Under the pieces are notes generated by a model. That model made no database searches and was not told where the DNA came from. It worked only from the letters and a program-made list of their open reading frames with translations. Shown one piece after another: positions 17,637 through 26,439 of a stretch of 64,000 bases of DNA. This DNA comes from BOG-932 sp965276835 (GTDB taxonomy: Bacteria; Pseudomonadota; Alphaproteobacteria; BOG-932; Roseiterribacteraceae), in assembly GCA_965276835.1 (NCBI GenBank), contig OZ255631.1, positions 5,456,001 to 5,520,000 on the forward strand, read 5' to 3'. Every line of letters starts with the position of its first letter. Position 1 is the stretch's first letter. Both the position numbers and the translations under genes were made by a program.

Positions 17637-19000
17637 ATATGCTCGTGCGTTCGTTCGTCCTGGCGGCGCTGGCCTGCGTGCTGCTCGTATCGCCGGCATA
17701 TGCCGCATTCCAGATTCAGCGCGTGCTCAGCCCTGGCGGGATCGAAGCCTGGTTGCTGGAGGACCACCGCGTTCCCATCATGTCGCTGGACATCTCGTTC
17801 AAGGGTGGCGCGGCGCTTGATCCAAAGGGGAAAGAAGGTCTGGCGGTACTGACCGCCTCCATGCTCGACGAGGGCGCGGGCGATCTCAACTCGACCACCT
17901 TCCAAAAGGAACTGGCGGACAAGTCGATCGGTCTTAATTTCGGCGCCGACCTGGACAGTGTGACAGGCCAATTGAAGACGCTGACCCAATATCGCGATCG
18001 CGCGTTCGAGATGCTGGGCCTGGCGCTGGAAAAGCCACGGCTGGACGCGGAACCGCTTGAGCGGATGCGCAACGAAATGGTGACCTCGATCGCGACCGAT
18101 CTGGGCAAGCCGAATTGGATCGCGCGGCGCAAGCTGACCGAAACCCTGTTCGCCGGGCATCCTTATGCCCGCTCGCCCAGCGGCACGGTGGCCAGTGTGC
18201 GCAGCATCACCGTGGGCGATATCCACCGCTTCCTGAAGGAACGTCTCGGCCGCGACCAGATGCTGATCACCGCCGCCGGCGACATCACGCCGGCTGAACT
18301 GTCGGCCCTGCTGGACAAGACTTTCGCGTCGCTGCCGGCCAAGGCCGCGCCGTTTACGATTCCGGAAGCCAAGGTTGCCGATGTCGGCACAACCGTGACC
18401 ATCCAGCGCGGTATTCCGCAAACGATGATTTCGATCGGCGCGCCGGGGCTGAAGCGGGACGACCCCGATTGGTATACCGGGCAGATCATCAATTACGTTC
18501 TGGGCGGCGGCGGCTTCCAATCCCGCTTGATGGATGCAGTGCGCGGCGCGGGGACGAAAAAGGGCCTTTCCTACGGTTTCTCCAGCGCCTTTGCGCCCTA
18601 TAAGTATGGCGGCGTGGTTCTGGCCGGCGGTTCGACACGGAACGCGACGGCCGCCGAAACGCTGGGCGTGGTCAAGGCGGTGTTCGATAAGCTGCACACC
18701 GACGGCATCACCGAGGCCGAGATGAAGGATGCCAAGACTTATCTGACCGGGTCATTCCCACTCTCCCTGACATCGACCGACAGGCTGGCCGCGATTTTGA
18801 TGCAGTTGCGCGTCAACGACCTGGGAATCGATTACCTGGACCGCCGCGACGCACTGCTGGACGGCGTGACGCTGGAAGACGCGAAGCGCGTTGCCGCGCG
18901 CCTGCTCGATCCGGCCAAGCTGACCGTCGTCATGGTCGGGCAACCTGAAGGGTTCGATAAACCGACCGCCGCGAAACCGGCAGCCGCGCCCGCCAACTGA
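17633..19000 (+). CDS. M16-family peptidase, non-catalytic partner
   Basis: This 455-residue exported M16 protein has a signal peptide ending near PAYAAF. The site of the HxxEH zinc motif reads AVLTASMLDEG, so the metal site is lost. The C-terminal half keeps the Arg/Tyr substrate-clamp region (RGAGTKKGLSYGFSS). That is the usual arrangement for the inactive subunit of an M16 heterodimer, with the preceding gene supplying catalysis. A rho-independent terminator follows at 19011-19038, ending the ileS-lspA-lipoprotein-M16-M16 run. Confidence 0.92.
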   Translation: MNMLVRSFVLAALACVLLVSPAYAAFQIQRVLSPGGIEAWLLEDHRVPIMSLDISFKGGAALDPKGKEGLAVLTASMLDEGAGDLNSTTFQKELADKSIGLNFGADLDSVTGQLKTLTQYRDRAFEMLGLALEKPRLDAEPLERMRNEMVTSIATDLGKPNWIARRKLTETLFAGHPYARSPSGTVASVRSITVGDIHRFLKERLGRDQMLITAAGDITPAELSALLDKTFASLPAKAAPFTIPEAKVADVGTTVTIQRGIPQTMISIGAPGLKRDDPDWYTGQIINYVLGGGGFQSRLMDAVRGAGTKKGLSYGFSSAFAPYKYGGVVLAGGSTRNATAAETLGVVKAVFDKLHTDGITEAEMKDAKTYLTGSFPLSLTSTDRLAAILMQLRVNDLGIDYLDRRDALLDGVTLEDAKRVAARLLDPAKLTVVMVGQPEGFDKPTAAKPAAAPAN

Positions 19001-19010
19001 GTGCAAAAGA

Positions 19011-19038
19011 AAAGGGCCGCCCAGGCGGACGGCCCTTT
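19011..19038 (+). terminator. Rho-independent terminator after the M16 pair
   Basis: AAAGGGCCG (19011-19019) pairs perfectly with CGGCCCTTT (19030-19038). The stem is extended inward by CC/GG pairs. The T run is short but lies within the stem end. It separates the M16 genes from mutL. Confidence 0.75.
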
Positions 19039-19097
19039 CGGCATCAATGGCTCGGACCAGAATCGGAATCATGCGCCGGCGCTGATATGCTCGGCGC

Positions 19098-20921
19098 ATG
19101 ACGATTCGCCGTCTGCCTGAAACACTGGTCAACCGCATCGCCGCCGGCGAGGTCGTGGAACGGCCCGCCGCGGCGGTGAAGGAACTTGTCGAAAACGCGA
19201 TCGACGCCGGCGCGACCCGAATCGAGGTGCGCCTGCGCAATGGCGGGCAAAGCCTGATCATCGTCGACGATGACGGCTGCGGCATGACGCCGGACGAGAT
19301 GGAACTCGCGATTGAGCGTCACGCCACCTCCAAGCTGCCCGAAGACCGGTTGGACCGGATCGCCACCCTGGGATTCCGGGGCGAGGCGCTGCCGTCGATC
19401 GGTTCGGTCAGCAGAATGACGATCCAGTCCCGTCCGCGCGGCGGCGAGGCAGGCTGGGCCATCGGCGTGGAGGGCGGCGAAAAGCGCGTCATAGGCCCGA
19501 CGGCGCGCGCGCAGGGTACGCGTATCGAGGTGCGCGACCTGTTCTATGCCACACCGGCGCGACTCAAATTCATGAAGACGCCGCGCACTGAGACGCAGGC
19601 CGTGCGCGATGCCGTTGAGCGCCTGGCACTGGGCCGGCCAGACCTGGGCTTCGTGTTGGTCGACGAGGAACGCACCTTGCTGGCCCTGACGCCGGAGGCG
19701 GGCGACGAAACGGTTCAGCGGCGCGCTCGTCTGGGCGCGGTGCTGGGTGAGGATGTCGCGGCCAACAGTCTGGCGATCGGCGAAACCCGCGAGGATCTGC
19801 TGATCTCCGGCTATGCCGGGCTGCCGACGCTGAATCGCGCGACCTCCCGGGAGCAGTATTTCTTCGTCAATGGGCGTCCGGTGAAGGATCGGCAGCTCAG
19901 CGGCGCATTGCGCGGCGCGTATATGGACGTGCTGGCGCATGACCGGCACCCGATCGTCGCCCTGTTCATCGAGGCGCCGCCCGGCATGGTCGACGTCAAT
20001 GTTCACCCGGCGAAGACCGAGGTTCGTTTTCGCGACGGACAGGCGGTACGCGGGCTGATCGTCGGCTCGATCAAACGCGCGCTTGAGGCGGGGGCGCAAC
20101 GCGCCTCCAGCAGTGTGGCGACGGCAACGCTCGACCGTCTGCGTGTCGCCGCCGCGAATGCAGGCGGCTGGGGCGGCAGCCGAAGCGCCGGGCCGATCTC
20201 GCACGCCGCCGCGGCGCGCTATCTTCCCGAGCGGCCCGGTCTCGCCGCGCGCGGGTTCGCCGAGGCGGCGCAGGCAGCCTTCGCCGTGATCGACACCCCC
20301 AGCGCGCGGGCGGAGATGGAAGCCGCCGACCCGACGCCGGTGACCCATCCCCTTGGCGCGGCGCGGGCGCAATTGCACGAAACCTATGTCGTCGCGCAAA
20401 CCCAGGACGGCATCGTGATCGTCGACCAGCATGCCGCGCATGAGCGGCTGGTTTATGAGAAGGTGAAGCAGCAGGCGGCGGATGGCGGTGTCGCCCGGCA
20501 GATCCTGCTGGTGCCGGAGGTGATCGAGCTGGGGCCGGCTCGCGTCGATGCCCTGATCGATGCCACCGAGGCTTTGGCCGAGTGCGGCGTGGTGGTCGAA
20601 CCCTTTGGCGAAGGCGCTGTGCTGGTGCGTGAGGCGCCGGCGATGCTGAAGGGCAAGGCCGTCATCGACATGGTGCGCGACCTATCCGAGGAATTCCTGG
20701 CCGACGGCGCCGCCGTGGTCGGCCGTCGGCTGGATCAGGTCTGCTCTTCCATCGCCTGCCACGGCTCGGTCCGCGCCGGGCGGCGGCTGACCGTGGAGGA
20801 GATGAATGCCTTACTGCGCGAGATGGAGGCCACGCCGCTATCCGGCCAGTGCAACCACGGCCGCCCGACCTATGTGGAGCTGAAGCTCGGCGATATCGAA
20901 CGGCTGTTCGGGCGGCGCTGA
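19098..20921 (+). CDS. mutL: DNA mismatch repair protein MutL
   Basis: This 607-residue GHKL ATPase couples mismatch recognition by MutS to downstream repair. The N-terminal ATPase carries the signature motifs ELVENAIDAGA (catalytic Glu and Mg-binding Asn), DDGCGM and GFRGEALPSI. The transducer domain includes REQYFFVNGRPV and DVNVHPAKTEVRF. A low-complexity Ala-rich linker (about 330-410) joins the C-terminal dimerisation domain. That domain contains DQHAAHERLVYEK, CSSIACHGSVRAG and CNHGRPT, so both conserved Cys-bearing motifs are kept. Alphaproteobacterial MutL of this kind usually has a nicking endonuclease, but I have not checked every metal ligand. Confidence 0.96.
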   Translation: MTIRRLPETLVNRIAAGEVVERPAAAVKELVENAIDAGATRIEVRLRNGGQSLIIVDDDGCGMTPDEMELAIERHATSKLPEDRLDRIATLGFRGEALPSIGSVSRMTIQSRPRGGEAGWAIGVEGGEKRVIGPTARAQGTRIEVRDLFYATPARLKFMKTPRTETQAVRDAVERLALGRPDLGFVLVDEERTLLALTPEAGDETVQRRARLGAVLGEDVAANSLAIGETREDLLISGYAGLPTLNRATSREQYFFVNGRPVKDRQLSGALRGAYMDVLAHDRHPIVALFIEAPPGMVDVNVHPAKTEVRFRDGQAVRGLIVGSIKRALEAGAQRASSSVATATLDRLRVAAANAGGWGGSRSAGPISHAAAARYLPERPGLAARGFAEAAQAAFAVIDTPSARAEMEAADPTPVTHPLGAARAQLHETYVVAQTQDGIVIVDQHAAHERLVYEKVKQQAADGGVARQILLVPEVIELGPARVDALIDATEALAECGVVVEPFGEGAVLVREAPAMLKGKAVIDMVRDLSEEFLADGAAVVGRRLDQVCSSIACHGSVRAGRRLTVEEMNALLREMEATPLSGQCNHGRPTYVELKLGDIERLFGRR

Positions 20922-21054
20922 TCGCACGCAATGCGCCGTCGGATCGGGGCGGGCGCGGATATCAAATCCTCGTGCGCGTATTGACGACAATTCGCAATGC
21001 TCCCGGTGCGAATATACCGGTCAACGCTTCGCGTTTGTAAAAGGGAGGATCGCG

Positions 21055-22668
21055 ATGAAGACAGTCACGCTCGTGGCCAACGGCGACCTGCGGCCGTCGG
21101 CCAACCAGGTGTGCTGGCCGGTCCAGGAAGAGGTCGAGAGCAAGATCGCGGCGGCCATCCGGGCGTTGGGGTATGAGGTCAAGCGCGGCCATGAATTCGA
21201 CCCCGCCAAGGGGCACGGATTCATCGACAGCCAAAAGCGCGGCATCGAGGTGTTCCGCCAGATCCCGCACGATGCGCCGCTGATCGTCGTCGAAGCGGTC
21301 TGGCAGTACAGCCAGCATCTGATGCCCGGCCTGCTGGGCCATGAGGGGCCGATCCTCACGATCGCGAACTGGAGCGGCAAGTGGCCGGGGCTGGTCGGGC
21401 TGCTGAACCTCAACGCCTCGCTGCGCAAGGCGGGCAAGGCGTTCGATACGCTGTGGAGTCGCGATTTCGACGACGCGATGTTTCTCTCAGGCCTGGGCGC
21501 GTGGCTCGAGGGCGGGCACGTCCCCCATGACCGGTCTCATGTTCGCCCAGGCAACGCGGTGGCATTGCCTGACGCGATGGTTCGGCTGGGCGGCGAGCTC
21601 GCCCAAACGCTGCGCCACGACCGTTCAATCATGGGCGTGTTCGATGAGGGCTGCATGGGCATGTACAACGCCATCATCCCGGACGAGCTGCTGAACGCCA
21701 CCGGCGTCTTCAAGGAACGGCTTAGCCAGTCGACCCTCTATGCCGAGATGCGGGCAACGCCCGAAGCAGAGGCACGGCAGGTTTATGATTGGCTGGTCGG
21801 CAAGGGCATGACCTTCCGTTACGGCGCCGACGAAGCCACCGAGCTGACAGAGGCGCAGGTGATCGAGCAGTGCCGCATGTATATCGCGACACTGCGCATT
21901 GCCGACCGGTTCGGCTGCGATACGATCGGCATCCAGTATCAGCAGGGGTTGAAGGATCTGGTGCCCGCATCGGACCTTGCCGAGGGCATCCTGAACAATG
22001 TCGACCGGCCGCCCGTGACCGACGAGACGGGGCGGGTGCTGTATGCCGGGCAGCCGCTGCCGCATTTCAATGAGGTGGACGAATGCGTCGGATTGGACGC
22101 GCTGGTCACCAATCGCATCTGGAATGCGCTCGGCCTGCCGCCGGAAACTACACTGCACGATGTGCGCTATGGCGAAAGCTATCCGGTCGGCGACGGCAAT
22201 CCGTTCGTCTGGACTCTGGAAATCTCCGGCTCGGTGCCGCCCGCGCATTTGGCCGGCGGCTATGCCGAGGCGGTCAGCGAGCGGCAGCCACCGATGTATT
22301 TCCGGCTCGGCGGCGGCACTATCAAGGGTGTCAGCAAGCCCGGCATCGTCGTGTGGAGCCGCATCTATGTTGTCCCCGAGGGGCTGAAGGCCGATCTCGG
22401 CCTCTGCGACGCGGTCGAACTGCCGCGCGCGGAATCGGAACGGCGCTGGGAGATCACGACGCCGCAATGGCCGATGATGCATGCCGTGTTCCCCGGCATC
22501 ACGCGTGACCAGATGATGGCGCGGCATTGCTCGAACCATATCCAGGTCGCCTATGCGCCGGACAGGGCCAGCGCAGCGAACGCGCTGGCCGCCAAGGCGG
22601 CGATGTTCGCCGCGATGGGGATCGAAATTTTCTTCTGCGGCGATATTCCGTTTGGGTCTAAACACTGA
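21055..22668 (+). CDS. L-fucose/L-arabinose-isomerase-like sugar isomerase
   Basis: This 537-residue protein starts at an ATG with GGGAGG six bases upstream. It has the three-part layout of the FucI/AraA superfamily: an N-terminal substrate-binding domain, a middle metal-binding domain (VFDEGCMGMYNAIIPDE) and a C-terminal barrel ending RHCSNHIQVAY. Family enzymes interconvert an aldose and ketose with Mn2+. The next gene in the same frame is an FGGY kinase, so the pair would isomerise a sugar and then phosphorylate the ketose. The exact sugar is not determined; the sequence is distant from E. coli FucI as far as I can judge. Confidence 0.72.
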   Translation: MKTVTLVANGDLRPSANQVCWPVQEEVESKIAAAIRALGYEVKRGHEFDPAKGHGFIDSQKRGIEVFRQIPHDAPLIVVEAVWQYSQHLMPGLLGHEGPILTIANWSGKWPGLVGLLNLNASLRKAGKAFDTLWSRDFDDAMFLSGLGAWLEGGHVPHDRSHVRPGNAVALPDAMVRLGGELAQTLRHDRSIMGVFDEGCMGMYNAIIPDELLNATGVFKERLSQSTLYAEMRATPEAEARQVYDWLVGKGMTFRYGADEATELTEAQVIEQCRMYIATLRIADRFGCDTIGIQYQQGLKDLVPASDLAEGILNNVDRPPVTDETGRVLYAGQPLPHFNEVDECVGLDALVTNRIWNALGLPPETTLHDVRYGESYPVGDGNPFVWTLEISGSVPPAHLAGGYAEAVSERQPPMYFRLGGGTIKGVSKPGIVVWSRIYVVPEGLKADLGLCDAVELPRAESERRWEITTPQWPMMHAVFPGITRDQMMARHCSNHIQVAYAPDRASAANALAAKAAMFAAMGIEIFFCGDIPFGSKH

Positions 22669-22695
22669 CGGAGCCAATTTTTCAGGAGCGGCACC

Positions 22696-24222
22696 CTGGC
22701 CATCGTCGCAGGTGTGGATTTCGGCACGGCGAGCGTGCGCGTTTCGATCTTCGATTCGGAACGCGGCTTGCTCGGCGCCGGCGTGGTTGCCTATCCGGTG
22801 CTGCGCAGCGCGGCCGACCCGGATTTCGCAACGCAACGCCATGAGGATCACCTAAAGTCGCTTGAGGCGGCCTTCGCTGAGACCTTGATCGGCGCATCGG
22901 TCGCCGGACAGGCGGTCGCGGCGCTTGCGGTTGCCACCACCGGCTCTTCGGTCGTCATGATCGACGAAAAACTCCAGCCTCTGGGCGACTATTACCTGTG
23001 GTGCGACCACCGCGCCTGGCGGGAGGCTGCCGAGATCACGCAGGCAGCGCGGGCGCAGGGACTTCCGGCACTCGATTTCTGCGGCGGCGCCTATTCCGCC
23101 GAATGGGGCTGGGCAAAGGTTCTGCACTGGCTGCGCCGAAACCCCAGTTTGCGCAGCCGTTTTGCCACCGGCGTGGAACATTGCGACCTGGTCGCGGCCA
23201 CGCTCTGCGGCATCGCCGATATCGACGCCTTGCCGCGTTCGGCCTGTGCCGCCGGCCACAAATGGATGTGGAACGCCGCACTTGGCGGCCCGCCCACGGC
23301 CGCCTTCCTGGAATCCGTCGATCCGCTCCTCGGTCCGGCGCGGCGCGGCTACACCGGGCGCTTCGCGACGTCCGACGCGATCGCCGGTTATCTCTCCAAC
23401 GCATGGGCCGCGCGGCTGGGTTTGCGGGCCGGTATTCCGGTGCCGGTCGGCGCGCTAGATGCCCATTGGGACGCCGTCGGCGCCGGCTGTGGGCTGGGCG
23501 ACATCGTCAATGTCATCGGCACCTCGACCTGCATCATGGCGCTTTCGGAAGGCGGCGTGCCGATTCCGGGTGTTTCGGGCGTCGCCCAGGGTTCGATCCA
23601 TCCGGGATATGCCGGCATCGAGGCGGGACTTTCCGCCGCCGGCGATGTGTTCGAGGCGATCGCGAACCGGGCCGGTACCAAGGTTGCCGTCCTTGCCGAA
23701 GCCGTTCGGGAGTACCGCGCCGGCCAGACCGGTCTCATGCGCATCCCGTGGGACAATGGCGATCGTTCCATACTGGTCGATCCGACATTGCGCGGTGTCA
23801 CGATGGGCTGGCGTCTGGGCAGCACTGCGGCCGACGAGCTGTTCGCCGCGATCGAGGGGACCGGATTTCAGACGCGGATCATACTGGACCGGATGGCCGC
23901 GCATGGTGCCATCGCGAAACGCGTGATCAATGCCGGGGGAATCCCGCGCCGCAATTCGACGCTGAACCGGGTCTATGCCAACATCCTTGGCCGTCCCATC
24001 CTGGTGCCCGGCTTCGACGGAGCCGGGCAGGGATCGGCCATCTTCGCCTTCCTGGCCTGCGGCGCTTTCCAAACCATCGAGGCTGCCCAGGCGGCGCTCA
24101 GCAAGGACTACAAGGTGTTCGAGCCCGACTGGAGCGAGGCCGCGCGGTACCAGAACCTCTACGGCCAGTTCGTCCATTATTACGAGCTGCTGTCCCGTGA
24201 AGCGCACCGGTTCGATGCCTAG
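22696..24222 (+). CDS. FGGY-family carbohydrate kinase (ribulokinase-like)
   Basis: This protein of about 508 residues belongs to the ASKHA fold. The phosphate-1 motif is VAGVDFGTASVRVS, the second domain has NVIGTSTCIMAL (typical of ribulokinase-type members), and the adenosine motif region is NAGGIPRRNSTLNRV. No ATG, GTG or TTG lies between the upstream isomerase TGA (22666-22668) and the GTG at 22714, which is inside the first beta strand. CAGGAG lies seven bases before a CTG at 22696, which gives the expected family N terminus (MAIVAGVDFGT), so a CTG start is proposed. The isomerase gene lies 27 nt upstream in the same frame. Confidence 0.82.
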   Translation: MAIVAGVDFGTASVRVSIFDSERGLLGAGVVAYPVLRSAADPDFATQRHEDHLKSLEAAFAETLIGASVAGQAVAALAVATTGSSVVMIDEKLQPLGDYYLWCDHRAWREAAEITQAARAQGLPALDFCGGAYSAEWGWAKVLHWLRRNPSLRSRFATGVEHCDLVAATLCGIADIDALPRSACAAGHKWMWNAALGGPPTAAFLESVDPLLGPARRGYTGRFATSDAIAGYLSNAWAARLGLRAGIPVPVGALDAHWDAVGAGCGLGDIVNVIGTSTCIMALSEGGVPIPGVSGVAQGSIHPGYAGIEAGLSAAGDVFEAIANRAGTKVAVLAEAVREYRAGQTGLMRIPWDNGDRSILVDPTLRGVTMGWRLGSTAADELFAAIEGTGFQTRIILDRMAAHGAIAKRVINAGGIPRRNSTLNRVYANILGRPILVPGFDGAGQGSAIFAFLACGAFQTIEAAQAALSKDYKVFEPDWSEAARYQNLYGQFVHYYELLSREAHRFDA

Positions 24223-24242
24223 ATCGCGTAATGTGGTGAACT

Positions 24243-24929
24243 CTATGGCCGGGGAAAAATCCATTTGTCCGCGACCGCCAAAAGGGGCTTCGACGCGCTG
24301 AACAGGACCGCCGGCGGTTTAGGGAACGGGCTCATTTGTCTGAGCTGAGCCACGATTTCATCGTCGACCGACGGGTCGCCTGAACTCGCGACAACGTGGA
24401 TGTCGGTCAACATGCCGTTTTGGTCAAGCACGAGTATCACATCCGTGTCGTGGGGTTCCCGGTGTCTGTCCCCGCCCTTGCGCGAGTCGATATAGGCCTT
24501 CAGCCGGATGAGATAATCATTGCCCTCCTGGCTTCCGTTTCCAGTGCCGATGCCATTGCCGCCCGAACCGGCGCCTGGCGCGCCCGCGCCGGAGGGCGCC
24601 GGCAGCGACATTGGCGGTTTCGGCAACAGTGGGGGCGGCAGCGTTAGGTGGATCGGTGGCTGGACTATGTGAGCCAGTCGCGGCGCCGGTTGAAGATGCG
24701 GCCGTGCCGCGGACGAATTCTTTTCGGCTGGACGTGCCGCCGGCTTGACGCGAACGGGTTTGGGTCGCGGCGGAGGCGGCATGACCGCGACCTCCACCGA
24801 ATCGCTCGGGGCCGGCTGCGACCGATTGATTATCGATGGCAGGACCAGCCAGAGCAATCCAACATGCAGCAAAAGCGCCACCAGCAACGTGGCGTGCCAT
24901 CGCCACGACGCTCGCGCCCGATCATTCAT
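24243..24929 (-). CDS. TonB-like energy-transducer protein
   Basis: This 228-residue protein has the TonB layout. A short basic N terminus is followed by one membrane anchor (about residues 12-32, LLVALLLHVGLLWLVLP). A Pro/Lys/Arg-rich spacer crosses the periplasm (PPPPRPKPVRVKPAARP). The C-terminal domain has DVILVLDQNGMLTDIHVVASSGDPSVDDEIV, read in two parts, and ends in KWIFPRP. It would carry energy from an ExbB/ExbD motor to outer-membrane receptors, which are abundant here (36-43 kb). No exbB or exbD gene is adjacent. The ATG at 24929 is chosen because the preceding residues are not part of the family. Confidence 0.75.
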   Translation of the reverse strand: MNDRARASWRWHATLLVALLLHVGLLWLVLPSIINRSQPAPSDSVEVAVMPPPPRPKPVRVKPAARPAEKNSSAARPHLQPAPRLAHIVQPPIHLTLPPPLLPKPPMSLPAPSGAGAPGAGSGGNGIGTGNGSQEGNDYLIRLKAYIDSRKGGDRHREPHDTDVILVLDQNGMLTDIHVVASSGDPSVDDEIVAQLRQMSPFPKPPAVLFSASKPLLAVADKWIFPRP

Positions 24930-25127
24930 GGCAAGATAGAACCAATGGGGAAAACGACTGCCGTGAGGCCATCCGCGATCGGCGGCAAGCAAGGCTGCTC
25001 ACCGCCGATCCACATGGCGTCGACGACTAGGTCGCCTCAGCTGTATTCCACCGCGGCCCGGTCCTGCATCTTCCGGCGGACGGTGAGGATGCGGCCTCGG
25101 CCCAACCGACGGGGCTGCGGCGTCAGA

Positions 25128-25409
25128 TCAATAGCCTGCCGGCGGCGGCGGCGGCGGATAATACGGCCGCTGCCGCGGCGGCGGCGGCGTAGTGGCATAG
25201 CCGGTGGCTGCACCGGCTACTGCGCCGACGCCCGCGCCTATGGCCGCGCCGGCGGGCCCGCCCGCTATGGCACCGATCGCCGCGCCTGAGCCGGCGCCGA
25301 TCAAAGCGCCGCCGGCGGCACGCTGGCCGGGGTCATTAGGATTGGTGCAGCCGGCGAGGGCGCACATCATCAGGGCACCGACCGTGCCTGTCTTTAGTAA
25401 GCGGTTCAT
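25128..25409 (-). CDS. Glycine-zipper lipoprotein
   Basis: This 93-residue protein has a lipoprotein signal (MNRLLKTGTVGALMMCALAGC). A block of GxxxG-type repeats follows (about residues 33-70, GAGSGAAIGAIAGGPAGAA and similar), and the tail is proline- and tyrosine-rich. Glycine zippers insert in or along membranes; outer-membrane lipoproteins of this type are common and often of unknown role. It lies between the TonB-like gene and the uracil-DNA glycosylase on the same strand, with more than 100 nt on each side. Confidence 0.75.
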   Translation of the reverse strand: MNRLLKTGTVGALMMCALAGCTNPNDPGQRAAGGALIGAGSGAAIGAIAGGPAGAAIGAGVGAVAGAATGYATTPPPPRQRPYYPPPPPPAGY

Positions 25410-25523
25410 TTTTGCACTCCACCTTGTAGATGCATCCGTGTTGTAGACGCATCCCTAACCCCGCTGGGGCGGCCAAGTTCCGGCTGACCGCGGGTTCCAT
25501 CGCTCCCTCCTTAAGAGGGCGCG

Positions 25524-26363
25524 CTAAGCGCCAAGCTCTTTCAGCTTCGCCTTCGCCGACAGCAAGTCGGCCCAGGCCTCGCGCTTCTGCGATGGCGAGC
25601 GCAACAGGAAGGCCGGATGGAAGGTCGGCAGCATCGGGGTGGTCGCGCCCGATGCCGCGTCGGTCCATTCACACCACTTGCCGCGCAGACGGGTGATGCC
25701 CTCGCTGCGCCCGGTCAGTGTCTTGGCGGCGGTGTCTCCCAGCAGCAGAATCAACTTCGGTTTCATGAGCGCGATGTGACGCGCGATGAACGGCTGGCAC
25801 AGCAGCATTTCCGCCGGACTGGGCTTGCGATTGCCCGGCGGGCGCCAATTGACGATGTTGGTGATATAGCTGTTGGTCCGGTCATGGCCGATGGCGGCCA
25901 GCATGCGGTCCAGCAACTGGCCGGCGGCGCCGACAAAGGGAACGCCGCGCCGGTCCTCTTCGCCGCCCGGCGCCTCGCCGATCAGCATCAGGGCGGCCTC
26001 CGGGTTGCCGTCGGCGAACACCAGGTTGGTCGCGGTCGCCTTTAGGCTCAGCCCGTCGAACCTGGCGATGGCATCCTTAAGCTCTTCGAGCGTATTTGCG
26101 GCGGCAGCCAATTCGCGGGCTGTCGCGGTGTCCTCGGCTGTACCGAGCGGCGCCTGCGGTGCCAGCCGGCTCGGCGCCGGCTGGACGGCGATGGGTTGGG
26201 GCAGCGCCGCCGGTGGCGGCGACATGACGGCGGCGGGCCGCGCAGGCTGCTCCGCGAGCGCGCGGAACCGATCCAGCGGCACGTCGCCGATGGCCTCGTC
26301 GGCGCCGACAGATATCAGCCACGCCAGCGCCGCCGCGTCGTCTGAACGGTCTCCTACCATCAT
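25524..26363 (-). CDS. Uracil-DNA glycosylase, family-4-like, with most Fe-S cysteines missing
   Basis: This 279-residue protein carries the uracil-DNA glycosylase superfamily motifs. They are GEAPGGEEDRRGVPFVG (about 129-145, uracil pocket and water activation), NIVNWRPPGNRKP, and the C-terminal PTFHPAFLLR (H249). Family 4 enzymes hold a [4Fe-4S] cluster with four cysteines. Here only C189 sits at an expected ligand position, the position before RPP is Trp, and none precede GEAPG. The N-terminal 90 residues form a Pro/Ala-rich extension. It removes uracil from DNA if active. It is divergent from ETF-QO, an arrangement I recall from other alphaproteobacteria. Confidence 0.85.
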   Translation of the reverse strand: MMVGDRSDDAAALAWLISVGADEAIGDVPLDRFRALAEQPARPAAVMSPPPAALPQPIAVQPAPSRLAPQAPLGTAEDTATARELAAAANTLEELKDAIARFDGLSLKATATNLVFADGNPEAALMLIGEAPGGEEDRRGVPFVGAAGQLLDRMLAAIGHDRTNSYITNIVNWRPPGNRKPSPAEMLLCQPFIARHIALMKPKLILLLGDTAAKTLTGRSEGITRLRGKWCEWTDAASGATTPMLPTFHPAFLLRSPSQKREAWADLLSAKAKLKELGA

Positions 26364-26439
26364 TCTTAGCGCAAGCCTTCATATTTCATGTCAGACCTTT
26401 TATGACGGACAGGGATTATCGGCGAAAGGGGCAATAGCC

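Noticed and set aside
25873..26439. N-terminal extension of ETF-quinone oxidoreductase
   Set aside because: It is antisense to the uracil-DNA glycosylase and is Ser/Ala/Arg-rich. The FAD motif lies close to the ATG at 26440, as in the family.
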